Shown here piece after piece: positions 51,595-59,857 of a DNA stretch of 64,000 bases. Source of the stretch: Planctomycetota bacterium (GTDB lineage Bacteria; Planctomycetota; J058; JAJDCP01); the NCBI GenBank assembly GCA_029260765.1, contig JAJDCP010000177.1:1-64000 (forward strand). Reading direction: 5' to 3'. Under the pieces are notes generated by a model, which did not search any database, had not been told where the DNA came from, and was given only the letters and a program-made list of their open reading frames with translations. Position 1 is the stretch's first letter. The number at the start of each line of letters is the position of its first letter. The position numbers and the translations under genes were made by a program.

Positions 51595-53949
51595 TCAGCT
51601 CCTGGCAGAGCGGCGCCGCAGCATCAGGACCAGCAGCAACAGGGCTGCGCCCGGCAACGATGCGCCAGCAGACTGGTGGGGAGTCGCGGCACAGCTCCCG
51701 CGCTTGGCTCGCTGACTGCTGCCGCTTGAGCTCGAACCTCCGATTCCGACAGGAGCGCCGGTGCCGGCTCCGGTGCCGGTGCCGATTCCCGTGCCGGTTC
51801 CAGTTCCTGTGCCGGTTCCAGTTCCTGTGCCGGTGCCAGTTCCCGTGCCGGTGCCGGTTCCCGTGCCTGAACCTGAACCTGTCCCCGAACCGGCACCACC
51901 GCCAGAGCTTCCGCTTCCGCCATTGCCGTTGTTGAGCGCCGTACCGTGGAGGACCAGCGTCCAGCTCTGGAACGTCCCCGTGTCACCGGACGCCCGGTCC
52001 CTGACTTCCAGCCGCCAGCTGCCCTGTGCGCTCTCTCCCCAGTGGCGCACACTCATGAAGCGCCAGCCGTCGAAACCAGTGTTGCTCCAGGGTTGGGTGT
52101 TTTTCCGCTCCGCGAGCACGCTGCGCGTCCCGCTGGGGCTGACCAGGACGACTTCCAGATCCGGCCAGTTGGTGTGGTTCGAGGCGGAGAAGACCACCTC
52201 GACATGTTGCACGGTCCCCGCAGCAGTCACCTGCAGGCTGCTGGTCACGCCATTGGGATCGTTGTCGGGGATGGGAACCTGGGGACTTGCCGTCTGGCTG
52301 TGACTCTGCTGCTGGCCGCCCAGGCTCTGCCAGGACACTGCCAGGTCGGTCGCGGCCTTGGCGTCGAGTAGACCGAAGCCATACTTGTGGTTGATGTGCA
52401 GGCCGGCACCGTTCACGCTCCAATCTGCATCCGAGGCATCGATCTTGCGCGCGCTGCTCGCCAAGATCGCCTGTACGTCGATCCAGCTCAGGTCTGGCCG
52501 GGCCTGCAGGATCAGAGCGACGACTCCACTGGCGATCGGCGCGGCCGCAGAAGTTCCACCAAAGTCGTCCATGTACCCCGAGGGTAGCGCGCCGAAGCCA
52601 CCGCTGCCCGTGACGTCCGTCGTGGTGATGGAGCTGCCATTGTCACCGTCGGATGGACTGGTGACGACGATGTTCGCGCCGGCTTCGGAGTAGCTCGCCC
52701 TGACGCCATCGCTTCCGCAGGCGGCAACCGCGATCGTAAAGCGAGAGTTCGCGTAGCCGTCGTAGTTGGAGTTGTCGTCATCTCCGCCGTTGCCCCCTGC
52801 GAACACATAGATCAAGCCCTTGTTGCCGCGCCCAGCGCTGACGCCGTTGGCGAGCGCCGCTTCCACCAACGGACCGGGGGCTTCCAGTCCGTCGCCGTCT
52901 GGCGGTCCCCAGCTGTTGTTCGAGATGTGGACGATGTTGAGCTGGTGTCCCAGCGAGCCTGCCTCAACAGCATCATCCTGGTTCGGTCCCAGGCAGCGCA
53001 CGCCGACGAGGCCCGCCAGCGGTGCCACCCCGCTGACGCCCTTGGCATTGAATCCGCGACCTGCCGCGCAACCAGCCACAGCCGTGCCGTGCCAGTCTTG
53101 CGAGCCGGGGCGTGGATCGCTGTCGCCGTCGTGGTAGTCGTGCCCGCTTTGGGGCACCACATTGTCCTTGAGGTCTTCGTGGTCGAGGTCGAGGCCATCA
53201 TCGACGATAGCGATGGCCACACCGGTCCCTTGATAGCTGTTCCAGACGGTCTCCAACTGTCCGTGGGCGACATCGATGCCAGGCTGCCCGCCTGCCTGAC
53301 CGGTGTTCAACAGATGCCACTGCGCGCTGAACCACGGATCGTTGGGCGTGGCGCGGCGTTCACGAGGACGGCGCAGCAAGGGGTAGGCGAACTCGACTTC
53401 GACCAGCCCCTGCAGCCGGCTGCAGAGCTGGAGAGCGGTCGCAAAATCGGCCTGTTGGTAGAGGTAGCACCCGTCAGGCAATGGATCGGAAGCCAGGGCC
53501 GGCACATCGGCGAGCAGCTTCACGGCTGCAGGGCTCGGCTCGTCAGCAAAACGCACGCATAGCCTGCCGCTTGGGATCGCCCGTGACGAGGGCCGCCGGT
53601 CGCGGCTCCGGTAGTAGATCTCGCTCGCGAGCTCGACTTCTGCTGCCGTCTGCAGCGCGTGCAGGGCTTGCTGGTGCTCCTCCGGCCGAAGCGCACGATG
53701 GCAACGGATCAGGAATGATCGCTCGCCGAGCCGCTCGATGGTCGTATCGATTCGGAGCAGCGGCTGCAACAGGCGGGCGTCCGCTTCGGGGACCAAAGTG
53801 ACCGCGAGCTCGTCGAGGGCCAGCCACAAGGGGCATTCGGCACGCCCGGCTTGCCAATTCAGGGGGGGTTCACCGAGCTTCTCGGCTTGCGCCAGGACCG
53901 CCCCACACAGGGTCAGCATCACGCACAGGGACAGGTGCAGGTGTCGCAT
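51595..53949 (-). CDS. Kexin-like subtilase with P domain, GT-repeat spacer and MYXO-CTERM-like tail
   Basis: The 784-residue protein has a signal peptide (MRHLHLSLCVMLTLCGAVLA) and an S8 prodomain-like region to about 200. The S8 catalytic domain has Asp250 (AIVDDGLD), His287 (DWHGTAVAG), Asn387 and Ser467 (GGTSAAAP). A P domain follows at about 540-640, as in proprotein convertases. Then come about 55 residues of Gly-Thr repeats and a C-terminal tail with SCAATPHQSAG, a hydrophobic stretch LPGAALLLLVLML and RRRSARS, which fits MYXO-CTERM sorting signals. ATG at 53949 follows GGAGG; the frame stays open far upstream by chance. Likely a cell-surface processing protease. Confidence 0.92.
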   Translation of the reverse strand: MRHLHLSLCVMLTLCGAVLAQAEKLGEPPLNWQAGRAECPLWLALDELAVTLVPEADARLLQPLLRIDTTIERLGERSFLIRCHRALRPEEHQQALHALQTAAEVELASEIYYRSRDRRPSSRAIPSGRLCVRFADEPSPAAVKLLADVPALASDPLPDGCYLYQQADFATALQLCSRLQGLVEVEFAYPLLRRPRERRATPNDPWFSAQWHLLNTGQAGGQPGIDVAHGQLETVWNSYQGTGVAIAIVDDGLDLDHEDLKDNVVPQSGHDYHDGDSDPRPGSQDWHGTAVAGCAAGRGFNAKGVSGVAPLAGLVGVRCLGPNQDDAVEAGSLGHQLNIVHISNNSWGPPDGDGLEAPGPLVEAALANGVSAGRGNKGLIYVFAGGNGGDDDNSNYDGYANSRFTIAVAACGSDGVRASYSEAGANIVVTSPSDGDNGSSITTTDVTGSGGFGALPSGYMDDFGGTSAAAPIASGVVALILQARPDLSWIDVQAILASSARKIDASDADWSVNGAGLHINHKYGFGLLDAKAATDLAVSWQSLGGQQQSHSQTASPQVPIPDNDPNGVTSSLQVTAAGTVQHVEVVFSASNHTNWPDLEVVLVSPSGTRSVLAERKNTQPWSNTGFDGWRFMSVRHWGESAQGSWRLEVRDRASGDTGTFQSWTLVLHGTALNNGNGGSGSSGGGAGSGTGSGSGTGTGTGTGTGTGTGTGTGTGTGTGTGIGTGTGAGTGAPVGIGGSSSSGSSQRAKRGSCAATPHQSAGASLPGAALLLLVLMLRRRSARS
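51757..51890. repeat. Six-base tandem-like repeat coding Gly-Thr
   Basis: About 130 bases made of degenerate GGTGCC/GGTTCC/TGTGCC units. They encode (GT)n in the linker between the P domain and the membrane-sorting tail of the S8 protease. Units are not identical, so it is not a CRISPR array. Confidence 0.8.
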
Positions 53950-54281
53950 CGTTTTCCTCCAGGAAGTGCCGTAGGCCGCCAGCGCTGGTTCGACGGCGGC
54001 AGCTGCCGTAGCTGGCCGCACGCGCCGTGCCGTAGCTGGCATGCCTGATTTCAGGCGGGTTTCGGGGATGCTTGGGGCGGGCAGCTGTCTCGAAACCCGA
54101 CACCAGGCGGCGCTGTGACAAACGGATGACGGGAGGAGCAAAAAAGCCTTGGTGCAGGCCGCTTGCGGAGGTAGACTTCGAGAGTCGGGTTTCCGACATC
54201 TCCCTCGCGCACGAATCTTGTCTGGTGGGCCGTTGGCCCACCACCTTCTGGGATCTTCCATCCCGATATCGCGAGGATGCC
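53950..54281. other. 332-base divergent region dense in repeats, no gene
   Basis: Between the protease (minus) and the 365-residue gene (plus). It holds direct repeats TGCCGTAGCTGGC at 54004-54016 and 54028-54040 (24-base period) and an inverted repeat GCCTGA-TT-TCAGGC at 54043-54056. CGGGTTTCG at 54056-54064 has its complement at 54091-54099, and a further CGGGTTTC lies at 54186. A perfect 9-bp stem TGGTGGGCC/GGCCCACCA sits at 54223-54243, 38 bases before the plus-strand ATG. No consensus promoter is obvious in either direction. Confidence 0.6.
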
Positions 54282-55379
54282 ATGCGCACTGCCATCGCCT
54301 ACCGCGGGCGCTTGTCCGACGGCTCGCTGTTGCTTTTGTTCGAAGACTGCCTGCTCGACTTTGCCCTCCAGTTCGGTGGTCTGGCTCGTGTCTGGCGCAG
54401 CCGCGCGCCGCAAGAACCGCGACGCTGCGTGGCTGGCGTGCTGCTCGAGCTCTGCCCGGGACTGGGCTGGTTGAGCTTTCTGGTCTCTCAAGAGGGGGCT
54501 CTGCTCCCCGAGCATCGTGTCGAGCAGGCGGAGACGGAGGCTCTGGTCGATCTACCCTGGTTGCGGATCGACACCTCGCACGCGCCCATGATCGTGCACA
54601 CTGTCCTGGTCGAGCTCTTGCAGGCGCTGAAGAGCTCCTTTCTGCCCTCTCTGGAGGTCGAGGATGCGAGCGGTTATTGGGGCCATCGCGACATCGAGCG
54701 GCTGCGATGTTACAGGCAGGTCTGTAGCCTCGATGCGTCGGCTCTGGAGCAAGTAGGGCGCGAGCTCGAGCTACAACCAGGCTGGCTGCAGGGGCGTCGC
54801 TTTCTGCGCGCCAAGGTGCGCGAGCTCGCGCGCAAGGTCCACACCACCGTCGGGCGTGCAGTCGTGCATGAGAAAGACGCACGCCTGCCCGCGCAGGAGG
54901 ACCTCGGAGGGCTGTTGGCGGCTGGCCCCGGTGAGCAGCCTTGCGCCTGGGGTCTGCTCGGCGTGCCCGAGCCTGCCCTTCCGGATTTGCAGCCGGGCTT
55001 CCCTCCGCGGCGGTCGACCAGCAGGCCGCTGTTCGCACTGCTGACCAACCTGCAGCAGCTGGTGCGCGAGCTGCAGCCCGCGGCAGGCAGCGCCCTCGAC
55101 TTCCTCGATCGAGACCTGGTCAAGCTCGGCGGTGCCCTGGCCGAGGCACTGAAGTCCACAGCCTGCGAGCCCCATCGAGGACTACGCAGGGCGCGCAGGT
55201 TGGTCGGCTTCGCGCAGGCTGGGCTGCGATCTGCGCGCCGGCAGAAGCAGATCAGCGCCTTTCTCGCCAGGGCGTTTTTCACTGAGCTCGAACGGTTGGG
55301 CAGGGACATCTCCGATCTGGGGCTGCACCTGTGCGCCCAGCCGGTTGCAGCTCCGGTCGGCTGCGGAAGCCTCCGCTAG
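54282..55379 (+). CDS. Unknown 365-residue protein
   Basis: I do not recognise this protein. It begins MRTAIAYRGRLSDGSLLLLF (ATG after GAGG at six bases) and has a compact beta-rich start, a mid region with CRYRQ-like Cys (DIERLRCYRQVCSLD) and basic helical stretches (RRFLRAKVRELARKVH, RGLRRARRLVGFAQAGLRSA). No signal peptide or membrane segment is seen, so it should be cytosolic. Longer upstream starts at 54072 would read through the repeat-rich spacer and are unlikely. It lies 128 bases upstream of the Lon-like gene on the same strand and may be its partner. Confidence 0.65.
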   Translation: MRTAIAYRGRLSDGSLLLLFEDCLLDFALQFGGLARVWRSRAPQEPRRCVAGVLLELCPGLGWLSFLVSQEGALLPEHRVEQAETEALVDLPWLRIDTSHAPMIVHTVLVELLQALKSSFLPSLEVEDASGYWGHRDIERLRCYRQVCSLDASALEQVGRELELQPGWLQGRRFLRAKVRELARKVHTTVGRAVVHEKDARLPAQEDLGGLLAAGPGEQPCAWGLLGVPEPALPDLQPGFPPRRSTSRPLFALLTNLQQLVRELQPAAGSALDFLDRDLVKLGGALAEALKSTACEPHRGLRRARRLVGFAQAGLRSARRQKQISAFLARAFFTELERLGRDISDLGLHLCAQPVAAPVGCGSLR

Positions 55380-55462
55380 TGCCACGGAGCTGCTGCAGCA
55401 CCAGCGCCCTTCTCGCTGGGGCGTTCTTGTGCTGTTGACGGCGTTGGGCGGCTGCAGTGGTG

Positions 55463-55468
55463 TATACT
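55463..55468 (+). promoter_or_regulatory. Possible -10 box before the Lon-like gene
   Basis: TATACT at 55463-55468, with TTGACG 22 bases upstream (too far) and a stem GGGGAG/CTCCCC at 55473-55487 just after it. If used, RNA would start after the ATG at 55457, favouring the GTG start at 55508. Confidence 0.35.
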
Positions 55469-55507
55469 GACCGGGGAGTGGCTCCCCCAGACAGAAGGCA
55501 GGATGTC

Positions 55508-56869
55508 GTGAAAACTTTGGAGGATCTGGCCCAGCGTCTCGAAGAGCGCAAGGCACCCCCGCCCCAGCCCGAAAAGGTGGCGGAGGCCTTGTCGCGGGCG
55601 ATCGCGGGCCATGCTCGCGTGCGCGCTGAGCTGTTGGGACTGGTGCAACGCGGTCTGGCCGCGCGAGCCCGCTGTGTGCCGATGCCCGTCCTCGTCGGAC
55701 CCGAGGGGACCGGCAAGTCCACGCTGTGCCGGGCGCTGATTGAGGCGTTGGGTGGAGGGCGCGAGAGCTGCATCCACCTCGATCCCTGCCAGGGAAGGCG
55801 TGAGCTGCTGGGAAGCCCCGAGGAACCAGGGTTGCTGCTGCGGGCGCTGGCCTCAGGGTATGGCGCGCTGCCCGTTCTGGTGCTCGAAGGGCTCGAGCGT
55901 CTCTCGTCAGAAGGAGCGGAGGCGTTGCGCGAGGGGCTGTTTGAGCCGAGTCCAGAGCGGCGCTTCTTCGATCGCTTTGTCGGCCGCAGCCTCGATGTCT
56001 CTCGGGCGGTCATCATCGCGACCGCGAGCCATCCCGAGGCGATCCCAGAGCGACTGCGCAGCCAGATCGACGTCTGGGTGCTGCCGGGCTATACACCGAG
56101 CGAGAAGCTGGCCATCGCGCGCCACTTCTTGCTGCGCGAAGGGTTGGATGCGTTGGGGGCCGATGAGCTGGGAGAGCTCGTGCGGGCTCATGCCGACGAG
56201 GCCGGCGTCAGCCAGCTATTGTTGGCAGCACGCAAGCCAGCGGTCCCCGGGGTTGGGCGCATTCCACCCCGTTCCCAACCAACTCTGGGGCGGACCGCCT
56301 CGGCCCTCTGGCCCGAGCGCGGGCCCTGCACTGTGCAGATTGAGGCTGCCTCTGTGGAAGGCCGAGGGCAAGTCGAGCTGGCCGCTCCGGCTCATGACGA
56401 CCTGCTCCAGACGGTGCTCCTGGCGCTCCAGACCGTGCGTGTGCGTGCGACGTCTTTGCGCGTGTCGACAGAGAAGCTGCTCTCCCGAGATCTGCTTCTC
56501 CAGGTCGTGGGGGATTCGACGGCCGCAGGTGCCGACCTGGGACTGGGAATCGCCATCGCGCTGATCTCGTTGCTGGTTGCGCGGCCTGTCCGGGCTGATG
56601 TGGCGATGCTCGGCGGGATCACGCTGCATGGTCGAGTGCTGCCCGTGGCGGGTCTGGTACCACGCTTGTTGTCGCTGCATCGGCGGGGCTACCGGACAAT
56701 GCTGGTGCCTGCGGACAATGTCGGCGAGCTGTCGGCATTGCCCGCGGATTTCCAAACAGAGGTTGAGCTGGTGCCGGTGGAGCACTTGGCGGAAGCGCAG
56801 ATCGCCAGTCTGGTCGATGTCATCGTGCCCGAGATGGACGAGACGCTGCGGCTGCTCGGAAGGGTTTGA
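55508..56869 (+). CDS. Degenerate Lon-like AAA+ protein (predicted inactive protease)
   Basis: The 453-residue protein has an AAA+ domain with Walker A GPEGTGKST (64-72). The Walker B position reads LVLEGLE (about 125-130) instead of LLDEID, so the Glu is lost. The C-terminal domain aligns clearly with the Lon protease domain (VRADVAMLGGITLHGRVLPV). However, the catalytic Ser of DGPSAG is replaced by Asp343 (AGADLG) and the catalytic Lys of GGLKEK by Val384 (AGLVPR). The Lon N-terminal substrate domain is absent, and full Lon is about 800 residues. It should be a non-proteolytic, perhaps non-hydrolysing relative. GTG start at 55508 follows AGGA; ATG at 55457 is the alternative. It converges with the FecR gene. 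Confidence 0.8.
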   Translation: MKTLEDLAQRLEERKAPPPQPEKVAEALSRAIAGHARVRAELLGLVQRGLAARARCVPMPVLVGPEGTGKSTLCRALIEALGGGRESCIHLDPCQGRRELLGSPEEPGLLLRALASGYGALPVLVLEGLERLSSEGAEALREGLFEPSPERRFFDRFVGRSLDVSRAVIIATASHPEAIPERLRSQIDVWVLPGYTPSEKLAIARHFLLREGLDALGADELGELVRAHADEAGVSQLLLAARKPAVPGVGRIPPRSQPTLGRTASALWPERGPCTVQIEAASVEGRGQVELAAPAHDDLLQTVLLALQTVRVRATSLRVSTEKLLSRDLLLQVVGDSTAAGADLGLGIAIALISLLVARPVRADVAMLGGITLHGRVLPVAGLVPRLLSLHRRGYRTMLVPADNVGELSALPADFQTEVELVPVEHLAEAQIASLVDVIVPEMDETLRLLGRV

Positions 56870-56919
56870 CGGCGGATCCGACGAGTCAGAGGCCGCCGTC
56901 TGAGCGGCGGGCAAACAGA

Positions 56920-56941
56920 AAGGCTCGTTCTCACGAGCCTT
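56920..56941. terminator. Bidirectional terminator between Lon-like and FecR genes
   Basis: Stem AAGGCTCG/CGAGCCTT with a six-base loop. The plus strand continues CTTGGTTCTTCT and the minus strand TTCTGTTTGCC, both partly T-rich. The FecR stop codon lies in the loop, so the hairpin overlaps the end of that gene. Confidence 0.6.
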
Positions 56942-57962
56942 CTTGGTTCTTCTCTTCTTCGGCGCGGTCGATCGGCGGTTGCACGGGCACGTCCAGCGGC
57001 TGGGCGGGCGGGTCTACCAGGGGGCGCAGCGCGGGCCATTCCGGCTGTGGCTGGCTCGGGGCCGGCTCCGCAGGGGTCGTGCCGTCGACACTCGGGGTAT
57101 GCAGGCTCGGCAGCGGCAGCTCTCGCCAGTCCGGATAGAATTCCAGACCCTGGCGGTCACGCAGCGGACCGGAGATCCACTCGGAGACCAGCAGCTCTTC
57201 TCCGCCCTTCATCCACAGGTCGTCGGCCCCGCCAACGCTGCAGCGGATGTTGCCTTCGTACAGCCGCACCCGGCGTTCGTCTCCCTGGCGCACCACAGCG
57301 AAGCGTGTCCCGAGCACCGTGACTTCGAGATCACCGCTGCGTGCCACGAACTTCGAGTTCTTGTGGCTGACATCGGCGAACAGCGCTCCGTCACCAATCA
57401 GCTCGATCCGGCCGCGGCCATTCAGATCGTTGACCCGAGCACGGCTCCCCGGCGCCAACGTGATGCGGCTGCCGTCGTTGAAGACCAGCTCGCTGCCGGC
57501 ATCGCCCGTATTTTCGAGCACATCACCCTGACGGAATGCATCGGACTGCAGCGCAGTCAGCCCACCCTCACTGTCAACGATGGCCAGATCTGCACCTGTG
57601 GCGCGCGCCACAATCGGTCGAGGAGTCGCGCCGGGTGACGCCAACCAGGCGACGCCGAGCGCAGCCAGGAGCATCGCTGCCACTGCCCAACGGGCATAGC
57701 TGCGGCGGCGGCGTGGCCGGGCGACCGGCTGAAGCCTGCTGGAGGTGCGGACGAGCGCCATGGTCTTGCCAATCAAGCGTTCGCCAAAGGGGGCCGCCTC
57801 AAAAAAGGAGGCCAGTTCTTTATCCATAGCCTGCAGCGAGCCCAGCTTTTCGACGCAGCCTGGGCAACTCTGCAGGTGCGCGTAGACGGATGCCGACTCG
57901 TTGTCGTCGGCTTCCCCGTCGGCGTAGCGCATCAGAGTATCTAGACTGGAATTGCAGGACAC
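56931..57962 (-). CDS. FecR-domain protein with anti-sigma zinc finger, orphan
   Basis: The 343-residue protein starts with a zf-HC2 motif (Cys3, His29, Cys33, Cys36 in HLQSCPGC) typical of cytoplasmic anti-sigma domains. One membrane segment lies at about 92-109, then a FecR domain (VLENTGDAGSELVFNDGSRI, GSRARVNDLNGRGRIELIGD, FAVVRQGDERRVRLYEGNIR) and a Pro-rich end. GTG at 57962 is six bases after GAGGAG, better than the ATG 18 codons earlier. FecR proteins normally sense a signal and control an ECF sigma factor encoded just upstream; here the upstream gene is the zinc-module protein, so this copy is an orphan. Confidence 0.9.
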   Translation of the reverse strand: MSCNSSLDTLMRYADGEADDNESASVYAHLQSCPGCVEKLGSLQAMDKELASFFEAAPFGERLIGKTMALVRTSSRLQPVARPRRRRSYARWAVAAMLLAALGVAWLASPGATPRPIVARATGADLAIVDSEGGLTALQSDAFRQGDVLENTGDAGSELVFNDGSRITLAPGSRARVNDLNGRGRIELIGDGALFADVSHKNSKFVARSGDLEVTVLGTRFAVVRQGDERRVRLYEGNIRCSVGGADDLWMKGGEELLVSEWISGPLRDRQGLEFYPDWRELPLPSLHTPSVDGTTPAEPAPSQPQPEWPALRPLVDPPAQPLDVPVQPPIDRAEEEKNQEGS

Positions 57963-58061
57963 TTCGGGCTCCTCACACGTGTTTCGCTGCCCACATGACG
58001 GTTGGGCGGCAAACATCCTGCGGGATTTCCGGGGAAAAAATGCGGCGCGCCCGGGGACACC

Positions 58062-59468
58062 TCAATACGAGGCTTCCTCGTCGTCTTCGCTGTAGAAGAT
58101 CAACTCTCCGGAGCTGATATCGCCGAGGTCGTTATCGTCCTCGTCGTCAACAGAATCTGCGCTGTCGGGTGGAAAGGCCAGCTCCCCAGAATCTTGACTG
58201 CGGGGACCAAAGCGCGTGCGCAGCTCATGCACCGAAGCGATCAGGTTGGGATCATCGAGGTAGTTCTCGCAGCTCAGCAGATGGTCGACAAGGCGATCGA
58301 GCACGTCGCGGGTGAGCTCATCCCCGGCATGGAAACCCATCTCCTCTATCGGGCGGATGCAGTGGGGGCAGATCCAGAATCCCGTCTCCGCCTGAAAATA
58401 GGAGTAGGAGTCTGCATTGCGGATGCGTGGCTTCAGGTCGTTGCGCACACGGATGCGTTCGTTCTGGGCTGCGGCAGCGGCTTTGATTTCCTTGTGATCC
58501 TTGATCCGAGCGCGGGCTTGAGTGCTGCAAGCCAGGACATGGCGCAGAACTTTGAGAACCAAGCGCGAGTCGGGCTCGAGCCCAACGGGAAACTGCACCT
58601 CGGTGGGGCGTGCGCAATAAGGACAGTACCAGATGTTGTCGAGGTCGAGGACCTGCCAGACGGCGTGCCCCTCAAGCTTTCGTCGCACTTGCGCCATCAG
58701 CTTCGCGCGGTTGATCTCCTGCAGACGCCCTTTGAGCGTCTCGATATCTGGCATCTTGTGCTCTTCGCGACACACGCGCACGTGTTTCCAGGCTGCGTCG
58801 ATGATGCGCGCGTCGACCTTGCCACCCGGTAGAAATTGGATACCCGAGTCGCGCCCGCAGTACGGGCACAGCCAACCCCTCTCTACATCGAGCAGGCGGA
58901 AGAGCGGCGCGCCTGTGAGCTTGCTGCCGAAACGCTCGACCTCGTCGCCTTCCTGGGACTCGGAGCCGTCGGGTGAGTAGCGTGACCGCAACTCTTTGTA
59001 GCTGCGCGGTTTTCCACGACCACTGGCGAACTCCTTGCAGGGGATCAGGTGGGCGATCACGCCGTTGAGAAACGGGCTCTCGATGCCGTAGTTCTTGCGG
59101 TCCTCGGGTACGCCGACATCGGTGGGCCCGGCGCAGTACGGACAAACCCAGCGTTCGCCGTCCTTCAAGCGAAAGCGGGCATCTTTGCGCAGCAGACGCT
59201 GGATCTTGAAGTGGAACTCGAAGGACTTGCGGCGCTTCTTGAGGCGGACCATGGGGAGCAGCTTCCCCTCTCCCTGCCGCCATTGTCCGCAGACATTGGA
59301 GAGGTGCTCCATCAGCAGCACCTCGACCTCGCTGTCGGCGGACAGGCCTCGTACACCGAGCTCGCCGCAATAGGGGCACAACCAGTCGCAGCGGTTGACA
59401 ATGATCTGCCAAACGGGCTCGGAGGCGAACATTTCCGCGACGTGGCGGCGGAGCTTGCGAGGATTCAC
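58062..59468 (-). CDS. Protein with five CPYC zinc modules
   Basis: I do not recognise this 468-residue protein, but its plan is clear: five copies of a module W-x-C-P-[YH]-C ... H-x3/4-C at Cys31/34-His55-Cys60, Cys109/112-His140-Cys144, Cys201/204-His229-Cys233, Cys282/285-His310-Cys314 and Cys367/370-His396-Cys400. Each module is preceded by an aromatic-rich strand (VWQII, PLFRLLD, VWQVLD, YSYFQ). The C-terminus is acidic (SVDDEDDNDLGD, YSEDDEEASY). GTG at 59468 follows AAGGG. It is divergent from the rpmF-fab operon and lies upstream of the FecR gene. Likely a zinc protein binding nucleic acid or protein; function unknown. Confidence 0.8.
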   Translation of the reverse strand: MNPRKLRRHVAEMFASEPVWQIIVNRCDWLCPYCGELGVRGLSADSEVEVLLMEHLSNVCGQWRQGEGKLLPMVRLKKRRKSFEFHFKIQRLLRKDARFRLKDGERWVCPYCAGPTDVGVPEDRKNYGIESPFLNGVIAHLIPCKEFASGRGKPRSYKELRSRYSPDGSESQEGDEVERFGSKLTGAPLFRLLDVERGWLCPYCGRDSGIQFLPGGKVDARIIDAAWKHVRVCREEHKMPDIETLKGRLQEINRAKLMAQVRRKLEGHAVWQVLDLDNIWYCPYCARPTEVQFPVGLEPDSRLVLKVLRHVLACSTQARARIKDHKEIKAAAAAQNERIRVRNDLKPRIRNADSYSYFQAETGFWICPHCIRPIEEMGFHAGDELTRDVLDRLVDHLLSCENYLDDPNLIASVHELRTRFGPRSQDSGELAFPPDSADSVDDEDDNDLGDISSGELIFYSEDDEEASY

Positions 59469-59564
59469 ACGAAGACCCTTCGGAGGAATAGGGTTAAATG
59501 TAGACGCGGCGTGCCTCGCTTTCAAGCGGCTGGGCTTTTCTGGGGCACAGCGGGGACAAGAAGC

Positions 59565-59592
59565 TTGACCCGGGCGGTCGGGCCCGGATAAT
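59565..59592 (+). promoter_or_regulatory. Promoter of the rpmF-plsX-fab operon
   Basis: TTGACC (59565-59570), 16 bases, GATAAT (59587-59592), five of six matches in each box. The predicted start is about 77 bases before rpmF. Confidence 0.75.
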
Positions 59593-59675
59593 GGCGATCT
59601 TTTGGCTTGCAGCCTGCAGCCGGAAATCCAGCCCTACCGCGCGTTTAGATTGCGGTACCAGCTTGAGGAAACACC

Positions 59676-59855
59676 ATGGCCGTCCCCAAGAGGAAACACT
59701 CTACCCACCGCAAGGGCATACGTCGCTCGCACCTCGCCATCAAGTCCACATACACGGGCAAGTGCCCCAAATGCAGCGCGGATCACCTGCCCCACACCAT
59801 CTGCGGCAACTGCGGCCACTACCGCGATGAAAACGTCATCAATCTCGAGGATTGA
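59676..59855 (+). CDS. rpmF: 50S ribosomal protein L32
   Basis: The 59-residue protein reads MAVPKRKHSTHRKGIRRSHL and has the zinc form's four Cys: Cys30 and Cys33 (GKCPKC), Cys43 and Cys46 (TICGNC). The zinc-type L32 is the form replaced by a Cys-free copy under zinc limitation in some bacteria. ATG follows GAGGAA. Its stop is two bases before the plsX start, the conserved order of ribosome and phospholipid genes. Confidence 0.95.
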   Translation: MAVPKRKHSTHRKGIRRSHLAIKSTYTGKCPKCSADHLPHTICGNCGHYRDENVINLED

Positions 59856-59857
59856 CG

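Noticed and set aside
51757..51890. CRISPR-like or satellite array
   Set aside because: Repeat units are six bases, degenerate and in frame, encoding a Gly-Thr linker; no spacers.
53950..55038. N-terminal extension of the S8 protease by over 360 codons
   Set aside because: The frame is open only because it is antisense to a GC-rich gene; the signal peptide and GGAGG at 53949 define the real start.
57963..58061. ECF sigma factor gene next to FecR
   Set aside because: The upstream gap holds only 99 bases and the next gene is the zinc-module protein.
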